Made by a program: the position numbers and the translations under genes
Shown: positions 61,073 to 64,000 of the stretch, piece after piece
How positions within the stretch are numbered: position 1 is the first letter of the stretch
How the letters are laid out: every line of letters begins with the position of its first letter
The notes under the pieces: generated by a model
What the model was told of the DNA's origin: nothing
Databases searched by the model: none
What the model saw: the letters and a program-made list of their open reading frames with translations, nothing else
DNA from: Paramecium sonneborni
Taxonomy: Eukaryota; Ciliophora; Oligohymenophorea; Peniculida; Parameciidae
Direction of reading: 5' to 3'
DNA length: 64,000 nt
NCBI GenBank assembly: GCA_905182985.1
Contig: CAJJDN010000045.1
Coordinates: forward strand, 1 to 64,000

Positions 61073-62735
61073 TCAAACTACGATAAATAATATTTTTACG
61101 GTTTTTAATAAAGCAATATAATCAAAGTTTTTGGCTTTTTACTCCAATATTGAAACTTAGCTGGATGATGCTATACTTTTTTTATTTGATAATTAATTCT
61201 TATTGTTATTAAGCTGTTATTGTAAAATTATCAATTATTCTTTCAACTATGCATTCTCTTTCTCTACTTCTACTTGTAATTCAAGTTGAGTAGACAATTT
61301 TTTATCATACTTTGAATATTATATTTATAATTCTTAAATTTCTTTATTCTTTTGTTCTTCCAAACATTTTAGATGAATAAGTTCTTATTTAAGTACTCGT
61401 TTTTATTTATCAAATAATTTTAGATCATTTTATTATTATTATAATTAATTTGTTTATATAGTAATCTATTATGATAATTATTAATTAATTTATTGAAAGT
61501 CTGTAACTTAATGTTGCAAATCAAATATTATTTAAGATTTATCTTAATCCAATTATTAATATTTTTATTCAGAGTATGATTAATTTTATATCAATTCTTC
61601 TAAATAGAAAAGATTTTTTAAGATATCTAAATCTTATCTATTTGCAATCTAATTAACTTTTAAAGTTACTTTAAATTATTATAAATTTCATACTTTATTA
61701 AATAAATTATTCTGAAACTGATAATTATTCTTAAAGTTAATCTCTATATTAACATAATTCTCGACATTCCGCTTTAATCTAATTTTATTTGAACTCATAT
61801 TCTTCCAATTAATATGAAAAATTTTGTTCTTGATCTTTAAGTTAAAATTTTAATGTTTCCGTTTATTAAAAATTTTGGTCTAAAATATTATTTTTTTCAT
61901 CATTTTGTTATTCAAGCTTTCTTATTTTATTATTTAGGAATTCTATTTCTTACTCTTTGAGTGCTAAATTTAATTCTTACTTTTATTCATCTTTTTATTG
62001 ACTTATATAAAATGTTTATCTTAAACTATCTAATTCTTTAATTAATTCTTCCTTTTCACATTCTTCTGTTTTTAAATTGATGTGAATTTTATTTAATCGC
62101 TTTTCTAGCTAGTGCATATCTTATTAATATTTTTCATTTTATTATTAAAGTTATTATAGTTATGATTTCAAATGATTATTATCAGATTCTAATTTTTGAA
62201 TTTATGCATTTTTAAATATGATTGTATCATCATCTTTAGTAGTACTTGCTTAAGAATCTAATTGATCTATTAAATATTATTTATCGACTTTTAATTCCAT
62301 TAATTCTTTAGCATAAAAGTTGATTTAATGATTTAAATTATCAACTAATTGTTATAAATTTTCAATCTAAGTTATATTTTAATTTTAAATATAAAGCTCT
62401 TGATAAAGTTATGAAAGTAATGCAAATAAATCAATTTTTTATTCTCTTGACATATTCAAAACCTAATCTAAAACTTATTGAAATCCTTCAATTTATAATT
62501 TATTTTCAATAGAATTGCGTAAGATCTAAATAAATTGATTTTATCCTTCAATTATTGATTTTTATTCATCGAGTTGTTTGATGTATTCTAATTATTGACC
62601 AAATAATTTATTCTCATGAAAACTGCTATTAAAATCAGAATTTTTATGACAAGATTTTACACTTGATCTGTATTAAATAGGAAAGTTATTAGTTTTATCA
62701 TTTAAGATAGAAGGTTTGAAAGTCTAATAATTCAT
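61073..62735 (-). CDS. Long Gln-rich coiled-coil protein, 545 aa
   Basis: ATG 62733-62735, one 25-nt intron at 61669-61693, TGA 61073-61075; 546 codons. An alternative terminal 32-nt intron (61068-61099) would end the protein eight codons earlier at TGA 61065-61067, also in frame. Apart from an N-terminal unstructured leader (NYQTFKPSILNDKTNNFPIQ), the protein is a continuous coiled coil (LQQLVDNLNHQINFYAKELM, LESDNNHLKSQLQQLQQQNE) with very many Gln codons written TAA or TAG. It has no membrane segment and no motor or enzyme domain. A filamentous structural role is plausible; the family is unknown. Confidence 0.65.
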
Positions 62736-63038
62736 AGCAGAAATTGAATTTATTATAATAATTCAAAAATAAAGAAATTATATAAGACTTTTTGATTATT
62801 TATTTAAAATATAGATTAAATGCTAGAAATGAAAGAAAATGTTTTTTGTATTAATTGCTTCTCTGAGTTTGAAAGTTATATTATTTGTTTTTTTTTTCTT
62901 CTGATATAAAGATTACTTTTATAATTTTTGAAATAAATAGATAGAGCAAATATTTTTGTGTAAGAAAGTTTATGCAAGAATTAGTTTAAAATAGAGAATG
63001 TGAAAATAATATTTAAATATTAAATAATTTTAATTTTA
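62736..63038. other. Divergent promoter region
   Basis: AT-rich sequence between the start of the coiled-coil gene (minus) and the plus-strand frame at 63039. No element recognised. Confidence 0.4.
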
Positions 63039-63356
63039 ATGACTGAAACAATTAAAAATCTTAGTGATTTCAAATATTAATAACTTATTTCAGATGTTAA
63101 TAAAAAGAATTTTTAGTTGAATATATGGTTTGGTGGAAGAGCAGAATCATTAAGATCAAAAACAAAATTAAATTACAATTGTAAAGAAATTATAGGTTTA
63201 TTGGAATAGAATGGAAGATTTAGAATGTTGAACTTATAATGGTTCATGTACTAATCAAGCAGTGACAATATTTTCAAAAATTTTACAGTGAAAATGGTTT
63301 AGTTCCTTTAAAAAGAGACCCACATATTTTAGATTATTCGAAACATAAATAGCTGA
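63039..63356 (+). CDS. Uncertain 105-aa frame overlapping a relic
   Basis: ATG 63039-63041 to TGA 63354-63356 stays open in the ciliate code. The first 60 residues look genuine (NLSDFKYQQLISDVNKKNFQ, GGRAESLRSKTKLNYN). After about residue 65 another frame (GSCTNQAVTIFSKIL) looks more protein-like, so the real reading probably shifts there, by decay or by an intron I could not define. The family of the N-terminal part is not recognised. Confidence 0.3.
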
Positions 63357-63565
63357 TAAAAAGATAAGTAGATTTAATTTTAAGTATAGAGTAGAAATAT
63401 GAATGAGATGGATATCAAATTAAACAATAAGCTAAAGATTAAAAACCAAGGTTCGGTATAGAAAAGAATATTTTTTATAAAAAAGAACAGGTAGCTCTTT
63501 GTAATTATTCTACTTAAATTACTAGATCATAAGGAGGATATAGATATATTTTGATAAATTCATGA
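63287..63565 (+). pseudogene. cwf21-like segment with in-frame TGA
   Basis: This frame reads SENGLVPLKRDPHILDYSKH followed by KQLIKRQVDLILSIEQKYE, a TGA at 63404-63406, and DGYQIKQQAKDQK to TGA 63563-63565. The pattern (Pro/Arg-Asp-Pro, Ile-Leu-x-x-x-x-Lys-x-x-Ile, then Glu-x-x-Gly-Tyr) matches the cwf21 domain of Cwc21/SRRM2-type splicing factors, where the interrupted position is normally an acidic or polar residue. With the upstream GSCTNQ piece this suggests a decayed splicing-factor gene. The motif match is from memory and should be treated as tentative. Confidence 0.35.
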
Positions 63566-64000
63566 CTATTTTAACTGATAACCGTTAACTAAGAAATGAT
63601 TAAATTATATAGATAGGTAAATATAATTAATTTAAATGGGGGGATCGAACTAGGATGTTCTATTAGAGTTCTTATTGTTACTAAAGAGTAAGAATTGATT
63701 TAGATATGTTGAAGATATAAGACCAACTGAGAAAATTGATCCTTATTTAGTATTAGCTAGTATCATAATGATTTTAGATTGTGTTTAAATTTGATAAAAT
63801 TTACAATAAATATCTTAAATTGTATATCTTCAATTTTATCCTCTTAGATTTTAGTGTTTTAATAAAATTGTTTAATCTATCTGGAGTTGAATAAAGGATA
63901 CTTCTCTCTCAAGACATCTTTAAGAAGAAGTATATCGATGGCTCTACCCATTAAAGTTCTAATTTTAGAATATTGTCAGTCCATAACCTTATGGTATGTA
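63566..64000. other. No supported gene
   Basis: Protein-like scraps only. A GGATCGAAC block at 63636-63644 recalls a tRNA T-arm on the minus strand but lacks matching stems. Confidence 0.35.

Noticed and set aside
63620..63740. Minus-strand tRNA suggested by a T-arm-like GTTCGATCC and a D-loop-like CAGTTGGT
   Set aside because: The two motifs are about 80 bases apart, and neither the T-stem nor the acceptor stem can pair.

Overview
The window looks like macronuclear DNA of a Paramecium-type ciliate. It is extremely AT-rich, its genes read through TAA and TAG as glutamine with TGA as the only stop, and they are split by GT-AG introns of about 20-32 nt. Every model I call confident has a length divisible by three once these introns are removed. 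Read with the standard code, the same genes fall apart into short fragments, so most short standard-code ORFs here are shadows.

Layout. 1-4680 is sparse: one small hypothetical gene (91-561) and open frames without firm support. 4681-13268 (minus) is one giant gene for a 2812-residue surface protein (Cys-rich repeats, beta-helix-like region, C-terminal membrane block). 13269-31319 is a mixed stretch of small WD40, two-membrane-segment, TPR, MORN-like and orphan genes among coding relics that carry isolated in-frame TGA codons or frameshifts. It also holds a 40-bp hairpin at 27578-27663 and a homogenised WD40 array at 29178-30515. From 31320 to 54073 the sequence becomes a normal, dense gene run: ankyrin protein, WDR83/MORG1-like WD40 protein, a small acidic protein, the NAC beta subunit, ribosomal protein eL37, a Gln-rich coiled-coil protein, a full adenylate kinase 7 with a Dpy-30 tail, a divergent K+-dependent Na+/Ca2+ exchanger relative, a dsRBD plus nucleotidyltransferase/DZF-like protein, two coiled-coil proteins and a TmcB-like PAS membrane protein of 1874 residues.

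54614-58919 (minus) is occupied by three partial copies of the Sec61 alpha translocon gene separated by a single N (56003) and a 91-base N run (57387-57477). The first and third copies look like the same sequence, and the middle copy is a chimera of that sequence and a diverged paralogue, so this block is most simply an assembly artefact around one 477-residue gene. 58979-62735 holds two coiled-coil genes, and the last kilobase holds a relic with a cwf21-like segment.

Functionally, protein-synthesis and secretion genes (NAC beta, eL37, Sec61 alpha), ciliary energy metabolism (AK7) and large ciliate-specific membrane proteins dominate. I saw no convincing tRNA, rRNA, CRISPR array, autonomous transposon or toxin gene. 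Intron coordinates and lengths were worked out by eye from frame continuity and splice consensus. Family assignments rest on remembered family motifs, not on searches.
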